From positions 1 to 64,000 of the forward strand of contig JAIXOO010000026.1 of NCBI GenBank assembly GCA_027486765.1: 64,000 bases of DNA. The letters are read 5' to 3'. Below, in pieces: positions 34,115 through 43,022 of this stretch. Position numbers and translations under genes: made by a program. Under the pieces are notes generated by a model. It was not told where the DNA came from, made no database searches, and was given only the letters and a program-made list of their open reading frames with translations. The first letter of the stretch is position 1. Every line of letters starts with the position of its first letter. Source of the stretch: Saprospiraceae bacterium. Lineage in GTDB: Bacteria > Bacteroidota > Bacteroidia > Chitinophagales > Saprospiraceae.

Positions 34115-37100
34115 TTAGAATGTAACCGTTAAACCACCATTGATTACCCGCTGTTGTGGGTAAAACTGGCCAGTAGCACTGCTAGATTCTGGGTCAAACG
34201 CATCGAAATCGGAAAGGGTAAAGAGGTTCAAACCATTCAAATAAACTCGGAAGCTAGTTATACCTGCTTTTTTGATGATGTTTTCAGGAAGTGCATAACC
34301 AATTTCGACGTTTTTCAAACGGATGTAATCGGTACTTCTGAACCAATAATCGTTGCCACCAGAAAAATACTGGTCACTACGATTGGCAATCCGTGGGTGT
34401 ACACTGCTGGGGTTTTCCACCGTCCAACGATCAGTATACATACTCAGCAGATAGTTACCGATGTTGCCCATTTCACCGGGGCTCACGTACTGCTTAGCAC
34501 CTGCTGAACCTTGGAAAAGGATGTTCAAATCAAAGCCTCCATAGCTGGCAATTACACTCAAACCACCTTGGAAGGTTGGCGTGTTGTTGAAGTCGGTACG
34601 TACACGGTCGTCAGGAGTGATTTTTCCGTCACCGTTGAAGTCTTTGTACTTCATGTCACCAGGACGCAGGGTGTTGACGATGGCTTTGTAATTGATGGTT
34701 TCAGCATCGATTTCTGCCTGAGTCGCGAATACACCATCATACTGGTAAACTTGCTCGGTAAACATTGGGCGGCCAGTGGTGCGTTGCCATTCTGGAGCAC
34801 CAGGAGCTTCGTCCCAGAACAGGATTTTGTTCTTGGCATAACCCCCGTTTACACTTACATTCAACTTCAGTTTGCCGATATTGGTGCGGTAGCCAATCAA
34901 GGCGTCAAAACCTTTGTTCTCTACTTCGCCGATGTTTTGGGCTGGCAGGGTCAAACCAGTGGACTGAGGCACGGATGCGTTTTTGGTCCACAAGATGTTG
35001 GTCCGCTTGTTGTTGAAGTAGTCAAATTCAAAGGTCACCTTGTCGTTCAAAATCGATCCTTCCAAACCAATGTTGGCATTGGTCGCAACTTCCCAAGTGA
35101 TCAGGTCGTTGGGGATACGTGCTTCAAACAAGGTTTTGGTTTCCACATTGCCCAAAATGTAACTTCTGAAGCCATAGGTAGAAAGGTACTGGTAAGTAGC
35201 GATTTGGTCGTTACCCATCTGACCCCAGGATCCTCTCACTTTCAGGTAGTTGATTGCAGGGATGGCATCCATGAATTTTTCTGAAGATACGACCCAACCA
35301 CCCATCACGCCAGGGAAGAAGCCATAACGAGTTTCTTCAGGGAAGATATCTGAGCCATCATAACGCCATAGGAACTCCAGGAGGTATTTTTCCTTGAAGT
35401 TGTAAGCAACCCGGCCAAAGTAGTTCAAACGTGCACGGGTAAAAGCACCACCGCCATTGTTTTTTTCCAAATCGCCACCTGCAAATAACTGATCAAGTGC
35501 TGGGGAAATGAAGAAACGACGGAAAGCGTTGAAGTTGGTACCTTCGATGGTTTCGCGGTTGGTTCCCGCCAAAACGGTCAGGTTGTGGTCACCAAAGGTT
35601 TTTTCATAAGTCAAAACCCCGCCCAACAGTACGTTCAACTGAGTGCTGTTGAACAGGTTCAGGTTTGGTTCGGCTGGACCACGTTTGGCTGCAACCAACT
35701 TAGGTGTAACCCCATCGGCTTCAAAACCGGTGCCACGCTCATACAAAGTCCATGGTGTTTGCCAAACTTTGCGGTTGGTATTGAGTTTGTCAATAGCCGC
35801 AGTACCCGAAAATTTCAAACCTTTGATGCCGGGGATTTTGATGTCCAAGGTACCATTGCTCTGAAAATAGTCACGCTTATCTTGGTCATAACCCGTTTGA
35901 TTGGTCGTGATAACCACGGGGTTTTCACCGTTCTCGATGTCTGGACCAGGGCGTCCGTCAGGCCAGTAAGCTGGCTGTTGTGGTTTGCCCCGGATCAACA
36001 TCCGGAAGATGGCGCCTGCTCCCCGAGTAGGGAAGAAGCGGTATTCCTGACGGCCCAATATCCCAAAATTCACATTGATGAACTCATTGATTTTGGCGTC
36101 CAGGTTGATGCGCAGGTCGTACTGCTTGTAACCAGTAGCAGAGTTGATGTACACCCCATCCTGATTCTGGTAGCCCAAAGACGCGAGGTATTTGAGGTTC
36201 TCAGTACCCCCGGTCATTTGCAGGTTGTGGCGCTGTTGAGGTGACCATTCCTTGAGGGTCGCTGCATACCAATCGGTATTGGGGTGGCCCCAAGGATCAG
36301 AACCATCGCGGTACTTTTGAAAGTCTTCTGGTTGGAATGGTGCTTTGCGCACCTGACCATTCGGACGAGTGTAAGTACCAGCAGTTTTGTAAGCAGTAGT
36401 TGCCGCAGCCCATTCGCTGGCTGGCAAACCGTAAATGTCCAAATCGTTCAACATTTCGGTGTACTGTGCCGCATCAGCCACTTTGGGTAGTTGAGTGGGC
36501 TGGGTATACCCTTGGTTGAAAGAATAGGACAATTCAGGCTTGCTGATTTGCCCCCGTTTGGTGGTGATCAGGATAACCCCGTTGGCTGCACGAGAGCCAT
36601 AGATGGCTGCTGATGCATCCTTCAATACCGAAATTTTTTCGATATCGTTGGGGTTCAAACGATCCAAGCCCCCTGCACGAGCAGGAATACCATCGATTAC
36701 GATCAAGGCATCGTTGTTGTTCAGGGTGTTGGAACCCCGAATGCGGATACCGGAACCATCGTAACCAGGCTCACCACTGCGGTTTACTGCTACTACCCCG
36801 GCCATGCGGCCAGCAATAGAGTTGGAAACGTTGACAGCGGGAGATTTAACCAAGTCGGAACCTTTTACACTGGATACTGCTCCAGTTACGGTTTCCTTTT
36901 TTTGTACACCATAACCTACAACTACTACTTCACTGAGCAGTAGGTTGTCGACGGTCATAGTGACGTCAAGATTTGTGCGACCAGCAAGGGCTATTTCTTG
37001 CGTGGCGTAGCCGGTGTAGGATAAAACTAGTGTAGCGTTTGCATCTGGTGCATTTAAAGTAAAACCGCCGTCAATGTCAGTAACCGTACCTGTGGTGGTG

Positions 37101-37255
37101 TTTTTAACCAGGATACTTACGCCGATGAGCGGTCCGCTATCCTTGTCAATCACTTTACCAGAGATTTTGGTTTGTGCAAAAGCACCTGGTGAGAGACACG
37201 CTCCTGCCATACATAAAAAGAGTATTAGCAAGTTGCGTAAATTGGTTTTTTTCAT
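34115..37255 (-). CDS. SusC/RagA family TonB-linked outer membrane transporter
   Basis: 1046 residues. Signal peptide to about 28; carboxypeptidase-like beta-sandwich extension about 30-110 (KISGKVIDKDSGPLIGVSIL...TDIDGGFTL). The SusC signature SEVVVVGYGVQKKETVTGAV precedes the plug domain (about 125-235, IRIRGSNTLNNNDALIVIDG, ISVLKDASAAIYGSRAANGVI). The rest is a 22-strand barrel ending in GGLTVTF with terminal Phe. It imports oligomers captured by SusD using TonB energy. It lies directly upstream of susD. No anti-sigma factor, SusR or hybrid two-component regulator is near, so regulation is not visible here. Confidence 0.96.
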   Translation of the reverse strand: MKKTNLRNLLILFLCMAGACLSPGAFAQTKISGKVIDKDSGPLIGVSILVKNTTTGTVTDIDGGFTLNAPDANATLVLSYTGYATQEIALAGRTNLDVTMTVDNLLLSEVVVVGYGVQKKETVTGAVSSVKGSDLVKSPAVNVSNSIAGRMAGVVAVNRSGEPGYDGSGIRIRGSNTLNNNDALIVIDGIPARAGGLDRLNPNDIEKISVLKDASAAIYGSRAANGVILITTKRGQISKPELSYSFNQGYTQPTQLPKVADAAQYTEMLNDLDIYGLPASEWAAATTAYKTAGTYTRPNGQVRKAPFQPEDFQKYRDGSDPWGHPNTDWYAATLKEWSPQQRHNLQMTGGTENLKYLASLGYQNQDGVYINSATGYKQYDLRINLDAKINEFINVNFGILGRQEYRFFPTRGAGAIFRMLIRGKPQQPAYWPDGRPGPDIENGENPVVITTNQTGYDQDKRDYFQSNGTLDIKIPGIKGLKFSGTAAIDKLNTNRKVWQTPWTLYERGTGFEADGVTPKLVAAKRGPAEPNLNLFNSTQLNVLLGGVLTYEKTFGDHNLTVLAGTNRETIEGTNFNAFRRFFISPALDQLFAGGDLEKNNGGGAFTRARLNYFGRVAYNFKEKYLLEFLWRYDGSDIFPEETRYGFFPGVMGGWVVSSEKFMDAIPAINYLKVRGSWGQMGNDQIATYQYLSTYGFRSYILGNVETKTLFEARIPNDLITWEVATNANIGLEGSILNDKVTFEFDYFNNKRTNILWTKNASVPQSTGLTLPAQNIGEVENKGFDALIGYRTNIGKLKLNVSVNGGYAKNKILFWDEAPGAPEWQRTTGRPMFTEQVYQYDGVFATQAEIDAETINYKAIVNTLRPGDMKYKDFNGDGKITPDDRVRTDFNNTPTFQGGLSVIASYGGFDLNILFQGSAGAKQYVSPGEMGNIGNYLLSMYTDRWTVENPSSVHPRIANRSDQYFSGGNDYWFRSTDYIRLKNVEIGYALPENIIKKAGITSFRVYLNGLNLFTLSDFDAFDPESSSATGQFYPQQRVINGGLTVTF

Positions 37256-37424
37256 GTGTTCTGCCGTGTTTGATAGGTTATTAAAGAATTAGGAGAATTC
37301 GCGATAAATGTAGAGAATACTTTTATAGATTTTGAAAAAAATTTAATAAAAAAAGAAAATTTTGTGAATTTAGTAAATCCTGGAATAAAACAGAGGATTT
37401 CAATTGAGTTAAATTGTATTGTGT

Positions 37425-37464
37425 AAAAAAAAAGACTGCCGAGCACAAAAGCCTCGGCAGTCTT
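37425..37464 (-). terminator. strong intrinsic terminator after the tricorn gene
   Basis: On the minus strand AAGACTGCCGAG, a 9-nt loop and CTCGGCAGTCTT form a perfect 12-bp stem followed by seven more T. It lies 28 bp after the stop of the upstream peptidase gene and isolates it from susC. Confidence 0.9.
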
Positions 37465-37491
37465 AAGCAATGAAAAACGGGTTTTAACCCT

Positions 37492-40400
37492 TTATTTTAG
37501 TTTTTCTAAAATTAAATCTATTGCTTTATCTAATTGAGGGTCTTTTCCTTCGAGGCGATCTTTAAATGTGTTTTTCACGTAAACATCTGGTTTAACTCCC
37601 GTGATTTCCAGGTCCTTCCCATCCAAGGAATAACAACCCCAGGAGGGCAAGCGGTAAAAAGAGCCGTCGACCAAACCTTTGCCACTGGTGAAAATGATCC
37701 AGCGGTAAGTTTCAGTACCCACTACGGTCCCGAGCTTGAGGCGTTTGAACCCTTCGGTAGTCATTTCGGCATCGCTTAGGCTTGGTTCATTCACCAACAA
37801 CACGATGGGTTTGGCCGCAGGGGTGAAGTTCGGCTGAGGTGACAGTTGCCCTTCGCGGTATTTCCACTGTAGATAAGGTTTTTGCGAAAGAAATTGCAGT
37901 ACCTTATCGTGTACATTGCCCCCGGTGTTGTAACGCAAGTCCAGGATCAGGGCATCGCGTTGCCAACCTTCACTCACCATTTGTTTGAGGAAGTGATCCA
38001 GTGCGCCACCGCCCATGTCCTTCATGTGTACGTAAGCAATTTTTTTGCTGCTGCGCTCGTCAACCCGTTTTTGGCAACCCGCTTCCCATTCGTCGTACAA
38101 CAAGTCGTTGATGACAAAAGTACTGGTCGGGTGAATTTTGACGCTATGCTCGGCTTGGCCCCGCATAAAGGTCAGGCTGATTTCTTCGTCCAAGGAAGGT
38201 TGGATGAGGTATTGCTCGCGGTTGTTGCGGGGCACTATCGTGGTGCCATTTACTTTGATCAAACGATCACCGGGACGAATGTCTTTGTCGGTGCGGTCGG
38301 CGGGGCTGCGCGCCACAACCCGCTCCACTCGGTAAGGGTCATCATTGGCAAAAAGGATGCCGGTACCTGCACTGCGGCCTTTGTAAAAAATCTCTTCCTC
38401 GCTGCCACTGGAGTTGAAGCCCAGGTGGGAAGCATTCAACTCGCCCAGCATCTCGCCCAACAAGAGCCGCAAATCACTACGCGTATTGAGCTGGGGTAAA
38501 AAAGCTGCGTAACGATCCCGGATGGCCTTCCAGTTTTTGCCGTGAAAGGTTTCGTCGTAAAAGTTCTGCTCGATGTTGGCCCATGCTTCGTAAAACATCT
38601 GCTCAAACTCGGCGGAGAGCTTTTTGCGGAAGGTGTAGTCCATGGCGATGGTTTCGGTTTTGTTGCCATCAACGTTGAGCGTAGCAATGTTGCCACCTAT
38701 TAATATAGAGTACTGGTTTTTGGCTACACTGATTTCAAAGCCAAACCCGGTGGCGCCTTGAATCATCTCCGTTTTGGGCCGTTCGAAGGGTTCGAGTACT
38801 AGTTTCCACAAATTGGGCTTGCCCTCGTCGTGGTTGGAGGCAAACAGCAGGGTGGTTTTTTCACCAACTTGGATCACATAAGGTGCAGACTGATTGCCCA
38901 AAGTTGGCCCAAGTTGTTGGATGCGTTCGCTCAAGTAGGCTTCATCGATCTGGATCGGAGTCTTTTTGGCGGTAGAATCTTTGGCGGCGGGTTTATCCGT
39001 TTTTTTCTCTTCCTCCTTGAACAATTCCTTCACCTTATCCGAACGATAGGGCGGATCGTAAGCCCGCAGCGACATGCTGTATAGATCGGCATCGCCCAAA
39101 CCAAAAGGGTAGGAGGGCTGGGTCAGGTTGCCGTTGAAATAAATGCTTTTACCATCCGGAGACCAGCGCGGTGCCGCTTCAGTTATGCCTGTATTGGTCA
39201 GGTTTTGGATTTTTTTGGTATCCAGGTTGTACACAAAAATGTCGCGTTCAAAATTGCGGTAGGCGGTGTAGAGGATGTGTTTGTCATCGGGACCAAAATG
39301 GGGCTCATCGCTGCCAATGTCCCAAAACTCATCTTTGAGCAAACTGCTGCTGGCCATGGTACTCAAATCCAGCAGGCGCATTTCCTGCCGCCCGGCGATG
39401 TACACCGCTTTGGTTTTGTCGCTATTGAAGGTTAAGTTGCGGTTGTTGTGCTGGTCCTGGGTGATTTGTTTTTCAACCCCGCTTCCATCCGCAGGCAGGG
39501 TAAACCAGTTTTGATAACCCCCAACGGTTTGGGTAAAGAGTAAGGTTTTGTTGTCTTTCAACCAATGAATCTCTAATGCACGTCCCTCGGACCGGGTGGG
39601 CAAGTGTTGGATGAATTTACCCTTGACATCCGACACAAAGACCTGACCACGGGCAATGAAGGCCATCTTTTTACCATCATCAGACACGTTGAAGGCGGTA
39701 ATGTTGCCCTTAACATTGAAATCCTGCAACTGATCCAGGGTCACGTTTTGGGGAATGCGGATGGCAACGGTTTCCGCCCGCTTTTTCTTGACATCGTACA
39801 CCTGGATTTGGTAATCGCGGCGGAAAGCCACTTTTTCTCCATTGGCACTCACCTGCGGGTACCAGATCGAAGTGTTGAAGTCGGTCAACTTCACTTTGCG
39901 GTCTTTTTCCAGGGTGTACAGGTTGTATTCGCCATTGGCCTCATCGGAAATGAAATAAAAATTGCCCTGGCGATCGAAGGTTACGCCAAAATCCTTGCCT
40001 GCCCAATTGGTGTATTGTTTGAACTCACCCGAGCGGGGATTGTAGGATTGGATCTCAGGATTGTGATCCCCCTTGTAACCCTTGCGGGTCATGGCCGTGA
40101 AACTTTCCCAGGATTCGTTGAAGAAAATTTCGCCCCCACGTGGGTGTTCGGCAATGTCGTTGACGGTGTGGTGGTAATGGGGAAACAAACGCATCGGCGT
40201 GCCGCCTTCAATCGAAACCTTGTAGCCACTGAAGCGATTGTAGCGCGAAGAAGTGAAATAGATAAAGCCACTGTCCCAAGACCAGGAGCTGACCAAGTCA
40301 TTGGCGTCGTGGTAAGTCAATTGGCGGATTTCGCCACCTTCCAGGGGCAGCAGGTAGACATCGGTATTGCCGTATTGCTGGGCGCTGAATGCCAGCCATT

Positions 40401-40710
40401 TGCCATCGGGCGAGGGGCGGGGAAAACGTTCATCGCCTTCCATTGCAGTGAGGCGGGTAGCGAGGCCACCAGCGCTGGGCACTTTCCAGATGTCGCCAGC
40501 ATAGGTGAAATACAGGGTGTTGCCGTCGGGCGAGAGGCTGGGATGGTCGCTGAAGCAGGCGCCAGCTTGGTTTTGGGCAAAGACAGTGAATGTCATCATC
40601 AAAATGAACAACACCGTAGGGGCAACCCTCGCGGTTGCCCAATTGTGAAACAGCCAGGTTGATTTTGTAGGGGCAACTCTTGCGGTTGCCCTGACGAGAT
40701 GTCGAAGCAT
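37492..40710 (-). CDS. tricorn-type S41 peptidase with propellers and PDZ domain
   Basis: 1072 residues as read. Residues about 50-600 are WD40-like PD40 propeller repeats (HPSLSPDGNTLYFTYAGDIW, RPSPDGKWLAFSA, APRWSPDGKSIYFNG), followed by the tricorn C1 region (about 690-770), a PDZ domain (about 790-860, DKDIRPGDRLIKVNG) and an S41 core. The nucleophile is Ser979 in NEPSLSDAEM, with GTVVGTET and LVDGSFYRLP downstream. It processes peptides, probably in the periplasm: MMTFTVFAQ looks like the end of a signal. The first 35 residues are oddly encoded by two copies of a 26-bp palindrome (each reads ATARVAPT), so the true signal-peptide start is uncertain; a GTG at 40614-40616 (reading VLFILMM) is an alternative. 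Confidence 0.87.
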   Translation of the reverse strand: MLRHLVRATARVAPTKSTWLFHNWATARVAPTVLFILMMTFTVFAQNQAGACFSDHPSLSPDGNTLYFTYAGDIWKVPSAGGLATRLTAMEGDERFPRPSPDGKWLAFSAQQYGNTDVYLLPLEGGEIRQLTYHDANDLVSSWSWDSGFIYFTSSRYNRFSGYKVSIEGGTPMRLFPHYHHTVNDIAEHPRGGEIFFNESWESFTAMTRKGYKGDHNPEIQSYNPRSGEFKQYTNWAGKDFGVTFDRQGNFYFISDEANGEYNLYTLEKDRKVKLTDFNTSIWYPQVSANGEKVAFRRDYQIQVYDVKKKRAETVAIRIPQNVTLDQLQDFNVKGNITAFNVSDDGKKMAFIARGQVFVSDVKGKFIQHLPTRSEGRALEIHWLKDNKTLLFTQTVGGYQNWFTLPADGSGVEKQITQDQHNNRNLTFNSDKTKAVYIAGRQEMRLLDLSTMASSSLLKDEFWDIGSDEPHFGPDDKHILYTAYRNFERDIFVYNLDTKKIQNLTNTGITEAAPRWSPDGKSIYFNGNLTQPSYPFGLGDADLYSMSLRAYDPPYRSDKVKELFKEEEKKTDKPAAKDSTAKKTPIQIDEAYLSERIQQLGPTLGNQSAPYVIQVGEKTTLLFASNHDEGKPNLWKLVLEPFERPKTEMIQGATGFGFEISVAKNQYSILIGGNIATLNVDGNKTETIAMDYTFRKKLSAEFEQMFYEAWANIEQNFYDETFHGKNWKAIRDRYAAFLPQLNTRSDLRLLLGEMLGELNASHLGFNSSGSEEEIFYKGRSAGTGILFANDDPYRVERVVARSPADRTDKDIRPGDRLIKVNGTTIVPRNNREQYLIQPSLDEEISLTFMRGQAEHSVKIHPTSTFVINDLLYDEWEAGCQKRVDERSSKKIAYVHMKDMGGGALDHFLKQMVSEGWQRDALILDLRYNTGGNVHDKVLQFLSQKPYLQWKYREGQLSPQPNFTPAAKPIVLLVNEPSLSDAEMTTEGFKRLKLGTVVGTETYRWIIFTSGKGLVDGSFYRLPSWGCYSLDGKDLEITGVKPDVYVKNTFKDRLEGKDPQLDKAIDLILEKLK
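40614..40691. repeat. two copies of a GGGGCAACC palindrome in a gene 5' end
   Basis: GTAGGGGCAACCCTCGCGGT followed by TGCCC (40614-40640) and a near-identical second copy (40666-40691) in the same orientation, 26 bp apart. Each contains the inverted repeat GGGCAAC...GTTGCCC. Both lie in frame within the N-terminal coding region of the tricorn gene. Confidence 0.85.
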
Positions 40711-40817
40711 GGTTAGTAAAAGGTTAGTGAAAGGTTTGGGTGATTAAATGAGGACTAAATTTAGTAGAAATTTTGAATTTATCCCCGGAGGCTTCGTAAT
40801 GTGATGCCCTCTGGGCC

Positions 40818-41022
40818 AGCCCTGAAGGGGCGACATCTGCCAAGAATGGGCACAACCCATTCAAGGTCGAGTAATGAATGTCTTAAGTTAGTAAGCCCTG
40901 AAGGGGCGACATCATGCGGTGTGATGATGCCGCCCCTTCAGGGCTGGTGGTGTGAATAGATCTGGGCTGTTGGGTCGAATGGGCTTCACCCATTCTTAAT
41001 GAGATGTCGCCCTTTCAGGGCT
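40818..41022. repeat. nested palindromic repeat, family H
   Basis: A 20-nt unit AGCCCTGAAGGGGCGACATC occurs at 40818 and 40894 and, inverted, at 40926 and 41002. Inner partners AATGGGCACAACCCATT and GAATGGGCTTCACCCATTC complete the outer stem. The result is one hairpin nested in another. It fills most of the 334-bp gap between the tricorn and FAD-oxidoreductase genes. Confidence 0.88.
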
Positions 41023-41044
41023 TAACTGGTCGGATGACAGTGCA

Positions 41045-42094
41045 TTACCTAAAGCGTCGAATATCCACCTCCCCATCCATCGCCTTTCCATCGAGCATCA
41101 CCTCACTCAAATGCCTCGACCAAAACGGTGCCAAGGAAGCCCCTTTAGTACCCAATCCATTAAAAATCCATAAGGCTGGAAACTCCGAATGCTGCCCCAA
41201 AAAAGGCCGCCGATCCTTCACCGTAGGCCGGATAGCCGCCCAGTGATCCACCACTTTGAAGGGCAATTTTACCACCGTTTTTAAACGCTCCAGAAGCTCC
41301 TCTCTCGCCTGTTCAGTTGGCTGATCGTCGGCAAATTGCCAGGCGTAGGTGGCCCCCACCCAGTACAGGTCATTGCCCAAGGGGGCGAGAAAGGTATTGT
41401 TTTGTTTGACGATGCGCTCAAAACCCGCGCCGGGAATTTCAACGATTAGCACTTCCCCCTTGTCACCACGGAAGGGGAGATAGTTGAAAAAGGGATTTTT
41501 GACCCCGCCATAACCTTCACAAAAAACCACTTTTGAAGCCTCGATATCGCCATAAACGACCCCGTCTGGGGTAATGACAAGATCATCGTAATGAAAATAG
41601 TTTTTACTCAGTTGATTTTTTCCCATCAACTGCTTTTGGAAAAAATCCAAAAAAACGCTGACGTTCAATTGCGCACTTTGGAGGGTTTGACCGTAGGCGA
41701 GGGTAGGGTAGAGGAGCGGTTCGAGTGGCTCCTTATCGGCGTGGTCGCCCATATAGGCCTGATAGCCAGGGTCACCTGCGCGGGCAAGCCAGTCGTTTTC
41801 TTCTTTGGCGGAAGTGAGGGCGCGGAGAATGGTTCGTTCGTGGAAAAACGAGCCGCCGAGTACTTGCTCCAACTCCCGGTAAGTTTGTCGGGCAAAAGGA
41901 ATGAGTTCGTCCACCCGCCAGGATTTGACGAAGTAGCGCCCGGTGACTGGATTGATCAAACCGGCAGCGCGCCGGGAAGCGGAACCAGCACCGTCGGGAT
42001 CGATGACGTAAATGGATGCACCAGCTTTTTCTAGAAAATACGCAAGGAGCGAGCCAGCCAGGCCCTGGCCGACGATGAGGTAGTCAATTTTCAT
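41045..42094 (-). CDS. FAD-dependent amino-acid-oxidase-like oxidoreductase
   Basis: 349 residues of the DAO superfamily. The dinucleotide-binding GQGLAGSLLAYFLEKAG starts at residue 9, followed by a family-typical Asp-rich turn (YVIDPDGAGSASRRAAGLINPVTGRYFVKS). The C-terminal FAD-binding part reads DHWAAIRPTVKDRRPFLGQH...WIFNGLGTKGASLAPF. It resembles glycine oxidase and the oxidase module of MnmC. There is no methyltransferase domain and no partner gene. Cytosolic. The substrate is not assignable. It is transcribed on the minus strand; a family A repeat lies upstream. Confidence 0.88.
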   Translation of the reverse strand: MKIDYLIVGQGLAGSLLAYFLEKAGASIYVIDPDGAGSASRRAAGLINPVTGRYFVKSWRVDELIPFARQTYRELEQVLGGSFFHERTILRALTSAKEENDWLARAGDPGYQAYMGDHADKEPLEPLLYPTLAYGQTLQSAQLNVSVFLDFFQKQLMGKNQLSKNYFHYDDLVITPDGVVYGDIEASKVVFCEGYGGVKNPFFNYLPFRGDKGEVLIVEIPGAGFERIVKQNNTFLAPLGNDLYWVGATYAWQFADDQPTEQAREELLERLKTVVKLPFKVVDHWAAIRPTVKDRRPFLGQHSEFPALWIFNGLGTKGASLAPFWSRHLSEVMLDGKAMDGEVDIRRFR

Positions 42095-42273
42095 GGGAGT
42101 GGGTTGGAGGAGTTTTTGTACATTTTACGGTAGCCTGAGAACCCCCGACCCCTAAAGGGGAGTACAGTTTCGGGAGGTTTGGTCGACTACTATTTTTATC
42201 AAAAGAAAGAACGCTAAGTTTAAAATATCCATTTAGTAAAAGGTGAATTGGCTCTTTTTTGTCGCACAAGGGG

Positions 42274-42449
42274 AGCCCCGTTAGGGGCGTAACATGGGTA
42301 GAAAACAAGAGCCCCGATGTTTTCCCGAGTCCCGTAGGGACGTGATGTGGGTATCTGGAGGCGTACAATGCCCACATCACGTCCCTAAAGGGACTTTGGA
42401 AACTCCGAGAATCACCATTTTCTACCCATCTTTCGCCCCTAGCGGGGCT
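42274..42449. repeat. Family A palindromic repeat, copy 3
   Basis: AGCCCCGTTAGGGGCGTAAC... is mirrored by ...CGCCCCTAGCGGGGCT. The inner segment CCCGAGTCCCGTAGGGACGT, followed by GATGTGGGTATCTGGAGG, is almost the same as copy 1, including the loop. The right arm has small changes (CCCTAAAGGGAC for CCCTACGGGAC). The flanks in the 491-bp gap (42095-42273 and 42450-42585) show nothing recognisable. Confidence 0.88.
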
Positions 42450-42585
42450 TATCGCCATGCCCAAACTAGAACCAATCCATCTTAATTTTAGGTATTGAGG
42501 GTTCTGAAGTAAAGCACAATCTTGCGCTGAATCCACCGATAAACCTTTACTTATTGATACATAAAACTCCATACCATTCTCTATT

Positions 42586-42948
42586 TTACCCCAACCCCTC
42601 CAATTCCGCCTTCAACTTCTTCGGTAAACTTTCCACCACCAGTTGATACGAATGATCGATCAGCTCCTGTAGCAATTTATTGCTCAACCCAGCTTCACAA
42701 TGCACGGTGTTCCAATGCTTTTTGTTCATGTGGTAGCCGGGTAAAACGTCGTCGGGGTGTTCTTCCCGCAAATCGATGGCGCGTTCGGGGTCACACTTGA
42801 GGTTGATGGTTTGCATATCTACATCCAAGGGAATCAGGGCAAATATTTTGCCCATTACTTTAAGCACCATGGTGGTTTCACCAAAAGGGAAACTTTCTTC
42901 CACCCCTGTTTTTGCCAGGCAATAGGCGCAAACTTCTTCGACGTTCAT
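42586..42948 (-). CDS. MmcQ/YjbR family protein
   Basis: 120 residues of the double-wing YjbR fold. The motifs are MNVEEVCAYCLAKTGVEESFPFGETTMVLKVMGKIFAL, INLKCDPERAIDLREEHPDDVLPGYHMNKKHWNTV and the C-terminal LLQELIDHSYQLVVESLPKK. It is thought to bind DNA non-specifically by its similarity to winged domains, but no function is established. It is a typical-length stand-alone gene, divergent from the VOC dioxygenase with 74 bp between starts. Confidence 0.9.
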   Translation of the reverse strand: MNVEEVCAYCLAKTGVEESFPFGETTMVLKVMGKIFALIPLDVDMQTINLKCDPERAIDLREEHPDDVLPGYHMNKKHWNTVHCEAGLSNKLLQELIDHSYQLVVESLPKKLKAELEGLG

Positions 42949-43022
42949 AGCGTTATGTTCTGATTAGTGCGGCTAAATTTATGAAAAATTCCGCCTACTT
43001 TGCACACAAAACACGGATATAC

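Noticed and set aside
39604-40662. 352-residue plus-strand ORF
   Set aside because: Antisense to the tricorn propeller repeats.
40818-41022. CRISPR-like spaced repeats
   Set aside because: Only four units, two of them inverted and irregularly spaced; it is a nested palindrome.
42084-42572. 162-residue minus-strand ORF
   Set aside because: It consists of family A repeat copy 3 and flanking sequence, overlaps the FAD oxidoreductase start and resembles no protein.
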